Shown: piece by piece, positions 27,267 to 36,415 of the stretch
How positions within the stretch are numbered: the stretch's first letter is position 1
How the letters are laid out: every line of letters starts with the position of its first letter
Origin: Acetohalobium arabaticum DSM 5501
Lineage (GTDB): Bacteria; Bacillota; Halanaerobiia; Halobacteroidales; Acetohalobiaceae
Direction of reading: 5' to 3'
DNA: 64,000 bases
Assembly: GCF_000144695.1 (NCBI RefSeq)
Contig: NC_014378.1
Coordinates: 1,090,781 to 1,154,780 of the forward strand
Program-made: the position numbers and the translations under genes
Notes under the pieces: generated by a model
What the model was told of the DNA's origin: nothing
What the model saw: only the letters and a program-made list of their open reading frames with translations
Database searches by the model: none

Positions 27267-28697
27267 ATGGTATCTTTTATTAGTGGATTAATTATTCTAA
27301 TTGTAGGTTATTTAACTTATGGTAAATTTATAGGAAGAATATTTGGAGAGGATGAAACTAAGAAGACACCAGCAATTACAAAAGAAGACGGTGTCGATTA
27401 TGTGCCTTTAGGTTGGGCCCGAATCTTTCTAATTCAGCTGCTTAATATTGCTGGGTTAGGTCCTATCTTTGGGGCGATTTCGGGAGCACTTTGGGGGCCG
27501 GTAGCCTTTATCTGGATTGCTCTGGGTTCTATATTTGCTGGTGGAGTTCATGATTACCTAGCTGGGATGTTGTCAGTAAGGAATGATGGAGCAACAATTT
27601 CCGAAATTGTCGGTGAATACTTAGGAGAAGGTGCCCGCAAGTTTATGCGCGGTTTTTCTGTAATTCTTTTAATTTTAGTGGGAACTGTATTCATGACCGG
27701 ACCTGCTAAATTATTAGCTAATTTAACTCCGAATATGATTACCCTTAATGTATGGTTATCAATTATTATTGTTTATTATTTCTTGGCTACTATTCTGCCT
27801 GTAGATAAGATTATTGCTAAGTTCTATCCTGTATTAGGTGCTTCATTATTAATTATGGCTTTAGGAGTCGGCGGTGGATTAGTAATTGGCGATTATCAGA
27901 TTCCTGAAATTGCTTTTAATAATTTACATCCTGAATCTTTATCAATCTGGCCGCTTATGTTCGTTACAATAGCCTGTGGTGCTATTAGTGGTTTTCATGC
28001 TACTCAGTCACCATTAATGGCCCGTTGTCTTAAGAATGAACGGGATGGCCGTAAGGTATTTTATGGTGCCATGATTGCTGAAGGAGTAATAGCTATGATC
28101 TGGGCTGCTGCAGCTATGACTTTCTTTGGAGGGACTGGAGAGTTAGCTACTGCTATGTCTAATCTAGGCGGTCCAGCCGGAATTGTTAAAGAGATAAGCG
28201 ACAGTATGTTAGGTATCGTTGGTGGTATTCTGGCTATGTTAGGAGTTGTAGCACTACCTATTAGTTCGGGTGATACTGCTTTTCGTAGTGCTAGATTAAT
28301 TTTAGCTGATATATTTGATCTTGAACAGGTTGCAAGTAAGAATCGATTGAAGTTAGCTTTACCACTCTTTATGATTGGTACTTTATTATCCCAGATGGAT
28401 TTTAGTATTATTTGGCGTTACTTTGCCTGGTCTAATCAGACATTAGCCATGATAGCTCTATGGGCTGGAGCTGCTTATTTAGCTAAGCATAATAAGCTGC
28501 ACTGGATAGCTACTATTCCGGCTACTTTTATGACTGCAGTATCTGTTTCTTATATCATTACAGCTCCAGAAGGGTTAGGCTTAAGTGTGACGATTGCTAC
28601 AGTCTGTGGATTGTTAACAGCAGGCGGTGCATTAGTGTGGTTTTTAGTTAATAATAATACTGCAGTAGTTAGTAAAGAACAGGTAAAGAAAAATTAA
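27267..28697 (+). CDS. cstA: CstA-family transporter (short type)
   Basis: A 476-residue polytopic membrane protein of the carbon-starvation CstA family, known as peptide or pyruvate transporters. Family blocks seen: DGVDYVPLGWARIFLIQLLN, GLGPIFGAISGALWGP, HDYLAGMLSVRNDGATISEI, CGAISGFHATQSPLMARCL and ISSGDTAFRSARLILAD. It is the short form, lacking the long C-terminal extension of E. coli CstA. About 12-14 helices. AGGGGGC ribosome site. The genetic link to LytS/LytTR parallels the BtsSR-BtsT pyruvate system. Confidence 0.9.
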   Translation: MVSFISGLIILIVGYLTYGKFIGRIFGEDETKKTPAITKEDGVDYVPLGWARIFLIQLLNIAGLGPIFGAISGALWGPVAFIWIALGSIFAGGVHDYLAGMLSVRNDGATISEIVGEYLGEGARKFMRGFSVILLILVGTVFMTGPAKLLANLTPNMITLNVWLSIIIVYYFLATILPVDKIIAKFYPVLGASLLIMALGVGGGLVIGDYQIPEIAFNNLHPESLSIWPLMFVTIACGAISGFHATQSPLMARCLKNERDGRKVFYGAMIAEGVIAMIWAAAAMTFFGGTGELATAMSNLGGPAGIVKEISDSMLGIVGGILAMLGVVALPISSGDTAFRSARLILADIFDLEQVASKNRLKLALPLFMIGTLLSQMDFSIIWRYFAWSNQTLAMIALWAGAAYLAKHNKLHWIATIPATFMTAVSVSYIITAPEGLGLSVTIATVCGLLTAGGALVWFLVNNNTAVVSKEQVKKN

Positions 28698-28766
28698 GTA
28701 CAGTTAACTAACATAAAAAAGAGGTTAGTTTCTTGTATATGCTAACAGTTGTTTCCTGTTTATGCT

Positions 28767-28806
28767 AAAAAGTATGTCTTGATTCAAATCAAGACATACT
28801 TTTTTT
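28767..28806 (+). terminator. Terminator after cstA
   Basis: An 18-bp perfect stem (28767-28784 with 28787-28804) closed by a 2-base CA spacer merges into a T run. The A-rich 5' side makes it potentially bidirectional. Confidence 0.9.
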
Positions 28807-28954
28807 GGATTTAGGGAGGAATTATTTTATTGATGGCGAAGAAGTAAAAAGGGCTTTCTTTTAATTCCATAATATTCATGATTAAATTGGGAATAATATA
28901 AAAGGAAGTAATAGGAAGGTCGACTTGTATTTGTTGGTAGAAGGAGGAGTAGCT

Positions 28955-30985
28955 TTGGAGATAATCTTGGCTGATCATGCAGGATTCTGTTTTGGTGTAA
29001 GAAGAGCTATGAGATTAACAATGGAAGCAGGAGAGAATAAGGAGGAAAAGACTAGAACTTTAGGTCCCTTAATACATAATCCACAGGCAGTTGACAGGTT
29101 ACAAGAATTAGGAGTGGGAATTGTTGATACTATAGAGGAGGTTGAAGAGGGAACAGTTATCATTAGATCCCATGGGGTTCCTCCTGAAGTATTGGCTAAA
29201 GCTGAGGATAAAGATTTAAATATACTGGATGCTACGTGTCCTTTTGTAAAAAAGGCTCAAGAGAATGCATCTAAGCTGTATCAAGAAGGCTATCAAGTGA
29301 TAGTTAGTGGTGATAAGAAGCATCCAGAGGTAACTGCTATTTTAGGTTCAACAGATCATCAGGCAGTTGTAGTTGAAGAGGAAGAAGATCTTGAAAAACT
29401 GCCTAAAAATATGGACAAGGTAGGAGTTATTGCTCAGACGACTCAGTCGATAAAGAAGTTTAAAGAGTTAGTTACTAAGTTAATGGATAGGACAGAGGAG
29501 TTAAAGATTTATAATACTATCTGTACTACTACTCATGAACGGCAGGCTGCTGCTGGTAAGTTAGCAGCTGAAGTTGGTTTAATGATTGTAATTGGCGGTT
29601 ATAATAGTGCAAATACCAATCGCCTGGCTGAAATCTGTGATGAAGCTGGTGCTAAGACGTACCATGTTGAAACAGCTGAGGAGTTAAGTCGGGATTGGTT
29701 TTATAATATAGAAAAGGTAGGAGTTACAGCGGGGGCATCGACCCCAAATTGGATTATTAAGGAGGTTGTCAGTCGAATGGAAGATATTAAAAAAGAAGAA
29801 AATGTTGAAAAGTTGGATAGTAAGGCCCAAGATACTGATATTGAGCGAGGTGAAGCACTTACTGGAACTGTAGAACAGATTACTGATGATGAGGTTTATG
29901 TGGACATTGGAGCTAAGTCCGAAGGAATTATTCCGTCTCATGAATTAAGTAATCAACAGTTTGAATCCCCATCTGATGTAGTACAGGAGGGTGAAGAAGT
30001 TGAGGTTCAGGTTTTAAATCAGGAGAATGAGGATGGAAATATAGTTTTATCCAAAAAGAAGCAGGATCAGGAGAAGTCCTGGCAAAGAGTAGAAAAGGTA
30101 TATGAGAATGATGAGATTATTGAAGCTGAAATTACAAAAGAAGTTAAAGGTGGTTTAGTAGCTGATGTTGGTTTAAGAGGATTTATTCCTGCCTCTCATG
30201 TTGCTATTGAATATGTTGAAGATTTAAGCCAATATGTAGGTGAAACACTACAATTAAAGATAATAGAGGTAGAAAGAGATAATAATAATGTAGTCTTATC
30301 CCGAAAAGAAGTATTAGAAGAAGAGCGGGCTAAGAAGAAAGAAGAGATTTTTGCTTCTTTAGAAGAAGGAGAAGTAATTGAAGGAAGAGTAACTAAATTA
30401 GTTGACTTTGGTGCTTTTGTAGATATTGGAGGGGTTGAAGGATTATTACATATTTCTGAGATGTCCTGGGGCAGAATCGATCATCCTTCCGACGTATTAG
30501 AAGAGGCCCAAGAGACTGAGGTGAAGGTTTTAGGTGTTAAGCCTGAAGAAGAAAGAATTTCTTTAGGTTTAAAGCAGATACTGCCTGATCCTTGGGAGGA
30601 GTTTCTTGATAATTACAATGAAGGAGAAGTTATTTCGGGTAAGATCACAAAAACAGTTGATTTTGGTGCTTTTATGGAGATTGAATCGGGTGTTGAAGGA
30701 TTAATTCATATTTCACAACTTTCTCATCGCCATGTTGCTAATACTGAAGAAGTAGTAACTGCTGGAGATGAAGTTGAAGCCAAGATCATCAATATTGAAC
30801 CTGATGAGAGAAAAGTAGGATTGAGTCTTAAAGAATTAGAAGATAAAGAGGAGCAGAAGAGTCAGGATAAAAGTCAGGAGAAGAGTCAACAAAAAGATGT
30901 AGATGAATTTATTGATGATGATGATGAAGGAACCGGAGTTACTATCGGTGATATGTTCGGAGAATTATTTGAAGAAGAGCAGTAA
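28955..30985 (+). CDS. ispH: IspH-ribosomal protein S1-like fusion
   Basis: 676 residues. Residues 1 to about 280 are HMBPP reductase, the last MEP-pathway step, with three iron-sulfur cysteines (GFCFGVRRAM, DATCPFVKKA, ICTTTHERQ). About 300 to 640 holds four S1 RNA-binding repeats, e.g. GRVTKLVDFGAFVDIGGVEG and GKITKTVDFGAFMEI. An acidic Gln/Lys/Asp-rich tail ends the protein. The fused architecture is known in clostridia. The TTG start at 28955 is chosen because AAGGAGG lies 8 bases upstream; an in-frame start at 28925 has no such site. S1 part could tie to translation; dual function is by family only. Confidence 0.93.
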   Translation: MEIILADHAGFCFGVRRAMRLTMEAGENKEEKTRTLGPLIHNPQAVDRLQELGVGIVDTIEEVEEGTVIIRSHGVPPEVLAKAEDKDLNILDATCPFVKKAQENASKLYQEGYQVIVSGDKKHPEVTAILGSTDHQAVVVEEEEDLEKLPKNMDKVGVIAQTTQSIKKFKELVTKLMDRTEELKIYNTICTTTHERQAAAGKLAAEVGLMIVIGGYNSANTNRLAEICDEAGAKTYHVETAEELSRDWFYNIEKVGVTAGASTPNWIIKEVVSRMEDIKKEENVEKLDSKAQDTDIERGEALTGTVEQITDDEVYVDIGAKSEGIIPSHELSNQQFESPSDVVQEGEEVEVQVLNQENEDGNIVLSKKKQDQEKSWQRVEKVYENDEIIEAEITKEVKGGLVADVGLRGFIPASHVAIEYVEDLSQYVGETLQLKIIEVERDNNNVVLSRKEVLEEERAKKKEEIFASLEEGEVIEGRVTKLVDFGAFVDIGGVEGLLHISEMSWGRIDHPSDVLEEAQETEVKVLGVKPEEERISLGLKQILPDPWEEFLDNYNEGEVISGKITKTVDFGAFMEIESGVEGLIHISQLSHRHVANTEEVVTAGDEVEAKIINIEPDERKVGLSLKELEDKEEQKSQDKSQEKSQQKDVDEFIDDDDEGTGVTIGDMFGELFEEEQ

Positions 30986-31012
30986 AATTTAATATATAGA
31001 TTTTATTTCTTT

Positions 31013-31048
31013 AACCTCTGGCCTGATATCAGGCCAGAGGTTTTTTTA
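31013..31048 (+). terminator. Terminator after ispH-S1
   Basis: A perfect 30-bp palindrome (31013-31042, AACCTCTGGCCTGAT and its complement) is followed by a run of T. Confidence 0.92.
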
Positions 31049-31113
31049 GTTAAGTGAATATTTTATAGAAACTAGGAAAAAATACTTACCAATAAATATA
31101 TGGAGGTGATAAG

Positions 31114-31800
31114 ATGTCTTTTGGAATTTTATTGTTGGTGGCAGCAGGGATTTTAATCTATTTAGGTTTTGCAGAGCGTATTCTTGATAGAATGTATTTG
31201 ACGGATAGTCAGGCTCTAATATTTATCGGACTTTTAATAGCAGGTAGTTATATTGATATTCCAATTACCAACACCCCTCCGATTACTATCAATGTTGGAG
31301 GAGCTATCCTACCAGTAGTCTTAGGTATTTATATTCTGGTTCAAGCAGATTATAGAGAAGTAGTCAGAGCCTTGATTTCGATAATAGCTACCGGAGGAGT
31401 AATCTATGCTCTAACCCAGATATACCAGTTTGAAGAAGGCCATACTTTACTTGATCCTTCTTATCTCTTTGGAGTAATTGCTGGTATAACTGCCTATTTA
31501 ACCAGTAGATCGAGGAGAAGTGCCTTTCTTTCTGGTACGTTAGGATTTCTTCTATATGATTTAATCCATGTCTGGCAGATTACGTTTGGAGGAGTAACCG
31601 GCAGAGCTGATATCGGCGGTGCTGGTGCTCTGGATACTATAATCCTGGCTGGATTAATTGCTGTAGTATTGACGGAAATTGTTGGAGAATCCAGAGAACG
31701 GTTAGAAACTGAATTAACAGAGAATAATCAACAAGAAGATCGAAGAGATTTAGATAAAATGGAGGTTGGGGATTTGAATGGAGGTGAAGATGATGAGTAG
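31114..31800 (+). CDS. DUF1614-type membrane protein
   Basis: A 228-residue integral membrane protein with about seven hydrophobic segments and an acidic C-terminal tail (LTENNQQEDRRDLDKMEVG). The stretch FIGLLIAGSYIDIPITNTPP and the GGVTGRADIGGAGALDTII region resemble the DUF1614 family of spore-forming Firmicutes. It overlaps the start of spoIIP, and the cluster content points to sporulation. Function not known. RBS GGAGGTG. Confidence 0.7.
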   Translation: MSFGILLLVAAGILIYLGFAERILDRMYLTDSQALIFIGLLIAGSYIDIPITNTPPITINVGGAILPVVLGIYILVQADYREVVRALISIIATGGVIYALTQIYQFEEGHTLLDPSYLFGVIAGITAYLTSRSRRSAFLSGTLGFLLYDLIHVWQITFGGVTGRADIGGAGALDTIILAGLIAVVLTEIVGESRERLETELTENNQQEDRRDLDKMEVGDLNGGEDDE

Positions 31801-32896
31801 ATATTCAACTAAAGTTTCAGTTTTAGTTCTAACTTTCCTGCTTCTGTTCAGCACTTTAGCTTTAGCTGCAGAGGAGTCGCCGGATTACTTTACAGTGGTG
31901 GACCAAAAGGGTAATACTGTCTTTAAGACAGAAATGAAGGTCCATAAAGGCGATTGGTATATAGGACCGGATAATAAGAAGTATACTGTTGTTGAAGTCA
32001 AAGAGGATAAAGCAGTTGCTGAATATGATAGGGAAGTAGATCTGATTTCTGAGGATAGTAAATTACCTTCTGCGTTATCAGAATTATCAACTTCAGAAGC
32101 GCCATTAGCCAAAGGAAAAGATAAGAAAACAGTTGCTCTCTATCATACTCACAGTAGTGAATCATTTGTACCTACCAGTGGAACTCATAGTGAAAAAGGG
32201 TTAGGAGATATTCATAATGTAGTTAATAAATTAGCTACAGAATTGGAACAAAAAGGGGTTAAAGTTATTAATGCTGGTGAATCTAATGGACCACATGACG
32301 GTGGGGCTTATGCACGTTCGCGGAGAACAGCAAAGAAATTAGCTCAGAAAAGTCCTGATGCTATATTTGATGTACACCGGGATGGAGTGCCGGATAAATC
32401 ACAGTATTTGACTAAGGTTAATGGTAAGCAAGTAGCCAAAGTAAGGCTAGTTGTAGGGCGTCAGAATCCTGGAATGAAGGCTAATGATAAATTTGCTAAA
32501 CAGTTGAAGTATGTTACTGATAAGAAGTATCCTGGTTTAGTTAAGGGAATTTATTATGCTAAAGGAAGCTATAATCAGGATCTATCACCGCGGGCAACAT
32601 TATTAGAGTTTGGAACCCATACTATTACTGAAGATGATGCTAAAGAATCTACTGTTTTCTTCAGCAATGCTGTAACCAGTCTGATTTCAGCCCAGGCCCA
32701 GGGAGCTGAAAATGTTACAAATGAACAGAATTCTGGAGCTTTTCGGTCGCTGTTAATTATTTTGGGAGTAGTCATTATAGGTATGCTTGGTTATCTCTTT
32801 GCTAATGAGGGAAGCTTAAATGGAGTAATTAATCGGATCAAAGAATTCTTCGGCAGAGAGTTTGCTGGTATTTCTGATGGAAATGATGAAGAATAG
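31793..32896 (+). CDS. spoIIP: Stage II sporulation protein P
   Basis: Peptidoglycan amidase/endopeptidase that acts with SpoIID in engulfment. About 367 residues: signal peptide/N-terminal anchor (TKVSVLVLTFLLLFSTLALA), then the SpoIIP domain with TVALYHTHSSESFVPTSG, DVHRDGVPDKSQY and LLEFGTHTITEDDA, and a C-terminal membrane helix near residues 315-338. The ATG at 31793 is preferred because GGAGGTG ends 6 bases before it. Overlaps the preceding gene by 8 bp. Confidence 0.9.
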   Translation: MSRYSTKVSVLVLTFLLLFSTLALAAEESPDYFTVVDQKGNTVFKTEMKVHKGDWYIGPDNKKYTVVEVKEDKAVAEYDREVDLISEDSKLPSALSELSTSEAPLAKGKDKKTVALYHTHSSESFVPTSGTHSEKGLGDIHNVVNKLATELEQKGVKVINAGESNGPHDGGAYARSRRTAKKLAQKSPDAIFDVHRDGVPDKSQYLTKVNGKQVAKVRLVVGRQNPGMKANDKFAKQLKYVTDKKYPGLVKGIYYAKGSYNQDLSPRATLLEFGTHTITEDDAKESTVFFSNAVTSLISAQAQGAENVTNEQNSGAFRSLLIILGVVIIGMLGYLFANEGSLNGVINRIKEFFGREFAGISDGNDEE

Positions 32897-32931
32897 TAAA
32901 TAATTAAGGTTAAATAAAGGAGTTAATATGT

Positions 32932-33828
32932 ATGAAGTATGGAGCCATGATTATTATTAGTACCGTCTTAGGTACTTTAGCCCGGCTCTGGATGCTGAGA
33001 ATTGATTATCGTCAGTATCCAGGCTATCCTCATGGCTATGCTGTTCATCTGGCTTTAGGCTTTATAGCAGCTGGATTGGGCGGATTAGTGGTACCTGCTT
33101 TATTAGCAGATGAGTATGTAGCCATTACTTTTTTAGCTTTAGCTGCTCAGCAGTTCAGTAATATCCGGGATATGGAGCGGAAATTCTTAACTGAATTAGA
33201 AGAGACGGAGTTAGTTTCCCGCGGTAGTGCCTATATTGAAGGAATAGCTAAGGTCTTTGAAGCCAGAAATTATTTGGCCATGTTAGTAGCCTTTATATCA
33301 TCGATTGGATATAATTTTTTTTCTTGGCCTGGAGCAGTGGCTGCTGGAATAGCAACATCATTAATTTTACAGCAGGCTATGACGGAGGATATAATTCAAG
33401 ATATTGCTGAAGTTAAAGTAGTTGATCTGGAGTTTATAGGACCAGGAGGGGCTAATATTGCTATTGATGAAGTGGTTATTATGAATGTTGGTCTCAAAGA
33501 ATCACTTCAGCACTGGAAAGAGGGCGGTATCGGAATAGTTATTGATCCTAAAGATGATAATGCCCGGGCTACTTTAGCCAATATCGGTCAACGGCAGGCA
33601 ATTATACATGATGTAATTACTCAGTTAGGTGTAAAACTGGATACAGGAGTCCAGGATTATACACCTTTAGCTCGATTGAATCTGGATACAGGTAGAGTCT
33701 GTATTATTATTGTTCCTATTGAACCTGATGAGAAATGGGTTAAAGAAGCAGTGGAGAATACTCCAGTACTTGAAAGTTCAAAACGTAAACCTCTAGCAAC
33801 TGAAGCCGGTCAGTCTGCAGCCGATTAA
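32932..33828 (+). CDS. YIEGIA family membrane protein
   Basis: 298 residues with several N-terminal membrane segments and the name-giving motif in SAYIEGIAKVFEARNY. A cytoplasmic C-terminal domain (IAIDEVVIMNVGLKESLQHW, GIVIDPKDDNARATLANIGQ) resembles a periplasmic-binding or fluoride-channel-like small fold but is not assigned. The family is confined to spore formers. RBS AAAGGAG. The following small gene encodes its usual partner. Confidence 0.85.
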   Translation: MKYGAMIIISTVLGTLARLWMLRIDYRQYPGYPHGYAVHLALGFIAAGLGGLVVPALLADEYVAITFLALAAQQFSNIRDMERKFLTELEETELVSRGSAYIEGIAKVFEARNYLAMLVAFISSIGYNFFSWPGAVAAGIATSLILQQAMTEDIIQDIAEVKVVDLEFIGPGGANIAIDEVVIMNVGLKESLQHWKEGGIGIVIDPKDDNARATLANIGQRQAIIHDVITQLGVKLDTGVQDYTPLARLNLDTGRVCIIIVPIEPDEKWVKEAVENTPVLESSKRKPLATEAGQSAAD

Positions 33829-33840
33829 GGAGGTAATCTG

Positions 33841-34041
33841 ATGGATGTTAATTTAACCAATAATATTTTGGCTATTGTAACCTTAAAGGGGGATGAAGCC
33901 AAGGTTGACGGGGGTTATGCTCCTGTTTTTTATGCTGAAGATGAAGAGGAATTGGAATATATAGCTATGATACTTTCTCGCTTAACCTTTTCTATGGCCC
34001 ATAATTTAGGCAATGGTGTCTATATTTTAGTAAAACATTGA
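33841..34041 (+). CDS. Small capping partner of YIEGIA protein
   Basis: 66 residues, acidic, no membrane segment: VNLTNNILAIVTLKGDEAKVD, then FYAEDEEELEYIAMILSRLT. Small proteins of this sort directly follow YIEGIA genes and are annotated as a capping subunit. It is 12 bp after that gene with AAGGAGG before ATG. Confidence 0.75.
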   Translation: MDVNLTNNILAIVTLKGDEAKVDGGYAPVFYAEDEEELEYIAMILSRLTFSMAHNLGNGVYILVKH

Positions 34042-34061
34042 TTAGAGTAGAGGAGAGAGAA

Positions 34062-34529
34062 ATGAAGATAATATATTATGACAGTACCGGTAGATATTTA
34101 GCAGTAATAGCTGCTGCTATTCATCTAGGCCAGTTAGATAGTAATGGTGGTCTGCCTGAGTGGAATCAATTAGAGGAATTAACTTATTTCAATAGCGATG
34201 ATAGAATAAAGGCTGGGGAGATTATCTTTATCGGCAGAGATCAGCTGGGGAATGATATCTATATTTTAGGAAGTGAGGGGGTAGGAGGTGTAATCGAAAA
34301 AGCGATTAGCGGTATCAAGCGAATTTTTAATATTGAAGTTGAGGATATTTTTGTAGATTTGACTAAGTATGAGAATTGGCGATTTAATCTTGGGTTGGTA
34401 ATTAAGAGTCTGAACTTTTCTTTTTTGGCTAATAGACTAATTTATAATAATTTAACTGATTTTTTTTCTGAAGTAAAGGAGATAGTAAGTGAGATTAAAG
34501 GGAGACAAGTAGATGAAAGTAATTTATAA
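34062..34529 (+). CDS. DUF3189 family protein, copy 1
   Basis: A 155-residue soluble protein: MKIIYYDSTGRYLAVIAAAIHLGQL, then IFIGRDQLGNDIYILGSEGVGGVI. The start at 34062 follows GAGGAGAGAG; an upstream frame start at 34038 overlaps the previous gene. It is a diverged tandem paralogue of the next gene and overlaps it by 17 bp. DUF3189 has no known activity but travels with sporulation genes. Confidence 0.75.
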   Translation: MKIIYYDSTGRYLAVIAAAIHLGQLDSNGGLPEWNQLEELTYFNSDDRIKAGEIIFIGRDQLGNDIYILGSEGVGGVIEKAISGIKRIFNIEVEDIFVDLTKYENWRFNLGLVIKSLNFSFLANRLIYNNLTDFFSEVKEIVSEIKGRQVDESNL

Positions 34530-34977
34530 TTGTTATGGAAGTGCCCATTCTTCTGTTCTGGCTGCTGGAATCCATGTAGGTCTGCTGCCTGAAGATAGAG
34601 TTCCAACCTTTGGAGAGATTACTGCTCTGCCCCATTATGATCAGACTGAAACCGAAGAGATAGGAACTATTTATTATTTTGGGGAGGATGAGCTGGGTTC
34701 TCAAGTCTATATTCTGGGAATGAAGAGTTCACCTAAGGTAGTAAAGAGGGCTATCTTTAGTATGTTAGAAGAGTTTGATATCGATAGAACAGAGCTGGTC
34801 TTGGTTGATTCACTGCCCTATGTAAATAATATGACTCGCATAGGCGGCTTTTTATCGCGGGGGCTGGGGCTGGTTAAGATAGGACGGCCGCTTACAGTTT
34901 ATGGATTACAGAAGTCCTACTCTAGGTTTGTTAATTTGGTCCAGGGGGTAAAAAAGAGGTTAGGTTATATCTATTAG
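34513..34977 (+). CDS. DUF3189 family protein, copy 2
   Basis: 154 residues: MKVIYNCYGSAHSSVLAAGIHVGLL, then IYYFGEDELGSQVYILGMKS and VKRAIFSMLEEF. The two paralogues align along their length but share only scattered residues. The glycine/serine-rich opening (YNCYGSAHSS) could be a nucleotide or phosphate loop, which is speculation. Last gene before a terminator. Confidence 0.78.
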   Translation: MKVIYNCYGSAHSSVLAAGIHVGLLPEDRVPTFGEITALPHYDQTETEEIGTIYYFGEDELGSQVYILGMKSSPKVVKRAIFSMLEEFDIDRTELVLVDSLPYVNNMTRIGGFLSRGLGLVKIGRPLTVYGLQKSYSRFVNLVQGVKKRLGYIY

Positions 34978-34982
34978 CTGCT

Positions 34983-35012
34983 GCTCATCATAGGTAGAGA
35001 TGGGCTTTTTTT
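34983..35012 (+). terminator. Terminator closing the spoIIP-DUF3189 cluster
   Basis: GCTCATC (34983-34989) pairs with GATGGGC (34999-35005), one G-T wobble, followed by seven T. Confidence 0.8.
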
Positions 35013-35084
35013 AGTCTATAGCTTGACTAATCTAGTTTGATATAAGATAATATAAGGTAGATTAGAAATTAAGGTGGTATAATT

Positions 35085-36398
35085 ATGGAAGAAGAACCTT
35101 ATGTGGAAATAACTGATATTAGACCAGACAGTATAGCTGATGAATTGGACATTGAATCTGGAGATAAATTATTACGAATTAATGATCAACAGATTAGAGA
35201 TTATATAGATTATAGATTCTTGAGTACAGATCTCTATTTAGAGTTATTGATAAGAAAGAAGAATGGTGAGGAATGGCTTTATGAGATTGAGAAGGATTAT
35301 GATGAGGATTTAGGATTAGAATTTTCTAGTATTATCTATGATGGATTAAAGAAATGCAATAATAACTGCATCTTCTGTTTTGTTGATCAGTCGCCGGCAG
35401 GACTTAGAGAAACGCTGAATTTAAAGGATGATGATTACCGTTTTTCTTTTCTGCAGGGGAGCTATATTACGCTGACAAACTTAGCTGAAGAGGAGATCAA
35501 TAGAATTAAGCGGCTCCATTTAAGTCCTCTTTATGTGTCGGTACATACTACTGATCCTGAATTGAGAGTTAGGATGATGCATAATAAGAAAGCAGGAGAT
35601 ATCTTACCTAAGTTAAGGGAGCTGGTAGAAGCGGGAATTGAATTCCACACCCAGATTGTTCTCTGTCCTGAGATTAATGATGGGCAAGAATTGGATAGAA
35701 CAATTGAGAATTTAATAGAACTAACACCGGCAGTTAGGAGTTTAGCTATAGTCCCGGTAGGACTGACAGAGTATCGAAGCGGTTTATATTCGCTGCGTTC
35801 TTTTACTGCCCAAGAAGCTGAAGAAGTAATTGAGCAGGTAGCTAAGTGGCAAGAGAAGCTTGCGCAGAGAGGAGAGAACTTTATTTATTTAGCTGATGAG
35901 TTCTATCTATTAGCCGATAGAGAGCTGCCTGCTGTAGAAGATTATAACGGCTTTGTTCAGCTGGAGAATGGGGTTGGTATGATCCGTTTGTTCTGGCAGC
36001 AGTTTGAAGAAGCAGCCGATCAGTTACCTGCTTCTTTGAATGAAGAAGCAGACTTTACATTGATTACTGGAGAATTAGGGGCTGAGGCTTTAAGGCCAGT
36101 AATTGATAGATTGAATGAGATTGAAAAGTTAAGTCTTAACTTATTAATAGTAGAGAATAAATTTTTCGGCAGTCAGGTTACAGTAACTGGACTGTTGGCC
36201 GGAGAAGATATAATTAAGGCTATAGAAGAGGCGGAAGTAGCAGATAAGATAGTTCTACCAGCAGTCTTATTGAATGATGATGATCTATTTATTGATGACC
36301 TTAAGTTAAGTGATTTAGAGAATAGATTTCCGCAGCTTGAATTTATTCTTGTAGATAATGATGCAGAAAATTTAGTCAATAGATTAATGAATATCTAG
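35085..36398 (+). CDS. DUF512 family protein (PDZ plus radical-SAM-like)
   Basis: 437 residues. An N-terminal PDZ-like segment (about 1-60, ITDIRPDSIADELDIESGDK) is followed by a region with cysteines CNNNCIFCFVDQSP (CX3-CX2-C, radical SAM type) and a C-terminal DUF512 domain (TLITGELGAEALRPVIDRLN, VENKFFGSQVTVTGLLAGED, ILPAVLL-like). Conserved in clostridia immediately upstream of der, as here (17 bp). Biochemical role unknown; an iron-sulfur cluster is likely. Confidence 0.85.
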   Translation: MEEEPYVEITDIRPDSIADELDIESGDKLLRINDQQIRDYIDYRFLSTDLYLELLIRKKNGEEWLYEIEKDYDEDLGLEFSSIIYDGLKKCNNNCIFCFVDQSPAGLRETLNLKDDDYRFSFLQGSYITLTNLAEEEINRIKRLHLSPLYVSVHTTDPELRVRMMHNKKAGDILPKLRELVEAGIEFHTQIVLCPEINDGQELDRTIENLIELTPAVRSLAIVPVGLTEYRSGLYSLRSFTAQEAEEVIEQVAKWQEKLAQRGENFIYLADEFYLLADRELPAVEDYNGFVQLENGVGMIRLFWQQFEEAADQLPASLNEEADFTLITGELGAEALRPVIDRLNEIEKLSLNLLIVENKFFGSQVTVTGLLAGEDIIKAIEEAEVADKIVLPAVLLNDDDLFIDDLKLSDLENRFPQLEFILVDNDAENLVNRLMNI

Positions 36399-36415
36399 TT
36401 TGGAGGTGGCTTTTA

